A stretch of 6,609 nucleotides of DNA from Gammaproteobacteria bacterium (GTDB lineage Bacteria; Pseudomonadota; Gammaproteobacteria; HK1). The position numbers and the translations under genes are program-made. This document shows, piece after piece, positions 5,923 to 6,609 of the stretch. Location of the stretch: NCBI GenBank assembly GCA_022822245.1, contig JAJECB010000466.1, positions 1 to 6,609 of the forward strand, in the 5' to 3' direction. The notes under the pieces are model-generated. The model was given only the letters and a program-made list of their open reading frames with translations, was not told where the DNA came from and did not search any database. The first letter of the stretch is position 1. Every line of letters starts with the position of its first letter.

Positions 5923-5928
5923 GGGAGA
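5923..5928 (+). promoter_or_regulatory. Ribosome binding site of the protease gene
   Basis: GGGAGA, 7 nt before ATG 5936-5938. It is a good Shine-Dalgarno match and fixes the start that gives a proper signal peptide. Confidence 0.7.
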
Positions 5929-5935
5929 ATCCGAC

Positions 5936-6609
5936 ATGACACGTCCACCCCTCGCAGGGCTTCGCGCCCTCGTCCTCCTGCTGTCGTTCGCCGCCGCGGC
6001 GACCGCGTGGGCGCAGTGGCCGTATCCGGCGGGAGGCAACGGCAAGCCGACCCTGGCGCCGATGCTGAAGGAGGTGACCCCGGCCGTCGTCAACATCGCG
6101 GTCATCTCCCGGAACCGGACGTCCCGCCATCCGATGTTCGACGACCCGTTCTTCCGGCGGTTCTTCAACATCCCCCGGGAGCAGCAGGACCGGCTCCAGC
6201 GAAGCGCCGGCTCCGGGGTGATCGTCGACGCGGAACGCGGCTACGTGATGACGAACCACCACGTGGTGAACAACGCGGACAAGCTCATCGTCACCCTCGC
6301 GGACCGGCGCAGCTTCGAAGCCGAGCTCCTCGGGAGCGACGAAGGAACGGACATCGCCCTGCTCCGGATCGAGGCCGGCGATCTCACCGCGATCAACTTC
6401 GGAGACTCGGAAGGGCTCGAGGTCGGAGACTTCGTGCTCGCCATCGGCAATCCGTTCGGCATCGGCCAGACCGTCACCTCCGGGATCGTGAGCGCCCTCG
6501 GCCGGACCGGCCTCAACGTGGGCGGCTACGAGGACTTCATCCAGACCGACGCCTCCATCAACCCGGGAAATTCGGGCGGTGCGCTGGTGAACCTGCGGGG
6601 CGAGCTCAT
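5936..6609 (+). CDS. degQ: Do-family periplasmic serine protease, DegQ/DegP-like (N-terminal part)
   Basis: Periplasmic quality-control protease/chaperone of the HtrA family. The frame is open to the right edge; 224 residues are visible, so the end of the protease domain and the PDZ domains (family total about 450-480) are missing. A signal peptide is clear: Arg residues at 3 and 10, hydrophobic core 11-22, likely cleavage after AWA26. The catalytic triad is complete: His109 (TNHHVV), Asp139 (GTDIALLRI) and Ser213 (NPGNSGGALVN), with spacing nearly identical to E. coli DegP (His105, Asp135, Ser210). The segment between VVNIAV and the protease core (DPFFRRFFNIPREQQ) is short, without DegP's long Q-rich loop, so DegQ-like is the better label. 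The gene is preceded by its own Shine-Dalgarno and a heat-shock-like promoter, and lies 91 bp after livF in the same direction. It is probably an independent unit, not part of the transporter. Confidence 0.93.
   Translation, partial: MTRPPLAGLRALVLLLSFAAAATAWAQWPYPAGGNGKPTLAPMLKEVTPAVVNIAVISRNRTSRHPMFDDPFFRRFFNIPREQQDRLQRSAGSGVIVDAERGYVMTNHHVVNNADKLIVTLADRRSFEAELLGSDEGTDIALLRIEAGDLTAINFGDSEGLEVGDFVLAIGNPFGIGQTVTSGIVSALGRTGLNVGGYEDFIQTDASINPGNSGGALVNLRGEL

Overview
The window is a high-GC (visibly well above 60%) bacterial segment. It carries a type I (HAAT/Liv-type) ABC uptake operon, a membrane-bound class III nucleotide cyclase lying antisense inside that operon, and the start of a periplasmic Do-family serine protease. 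Gram-negative features (an SBP-dependent importer, and a DegQ-type protease with a signal peptide) and protein sequence style point to Pseudomonadota. I cannot settle the class: the protease looks gammaproteobacterial, while the transporter and cyclase also resemble alphaproteobacterial homologues. No tRNA, rRNA, CRISPR array or mobile element is visible.

Layout, left to right: (1) the C-terminal 278 residues of a periplasmic type I substrate-binding protein, running off the left edge; (2) a 169-bp gap packed with three consecutive inverted repeats; (3) livH (1008-1931) and livM (1931-2986), the two permeases, coupled by a 1-nt stop/start overlap; (4) on the minus strand, a six-TM adenylate/guanylate cyclase (4257-2869) whose 3' end overlaps livM by 118 bp; (5) livG (4302-5111) and livF (5104-5844), the two ATPases, overlapping by 8 bp, with a perfect 24-bp palindrome inside livG; (6) a 91-bp gap with a good sigma-32-like (heat-shock) promoter; (7) the first 224 residues of a DegQ/DegP-like protease, running off the right edge.

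The five transporter genes together make a complete importer: a periplasmic binding protein delivers ligand to the LivH-LivM channel, driven by LivG-LivF. The substrate cannot be read from sequence; a branched-chain amino acid is the family default, but an aromatic acid or amide is equally possible. The cyclase splits the operon into a binding-protein/permease half and an ATPase half. It is convergent with livM and divergent from livG with only 44 bp between start codons. Either livGF is reached by a transcript running antisense through the whole cyclase gene, or livGF has a promoter inside the cyclase coding region. This arrangement is the most unusual aspect of the window. The protease is probably a separate transcription unit with its own promoter.

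Most other long open frames on both strands are GC-driven shadows of these genes.
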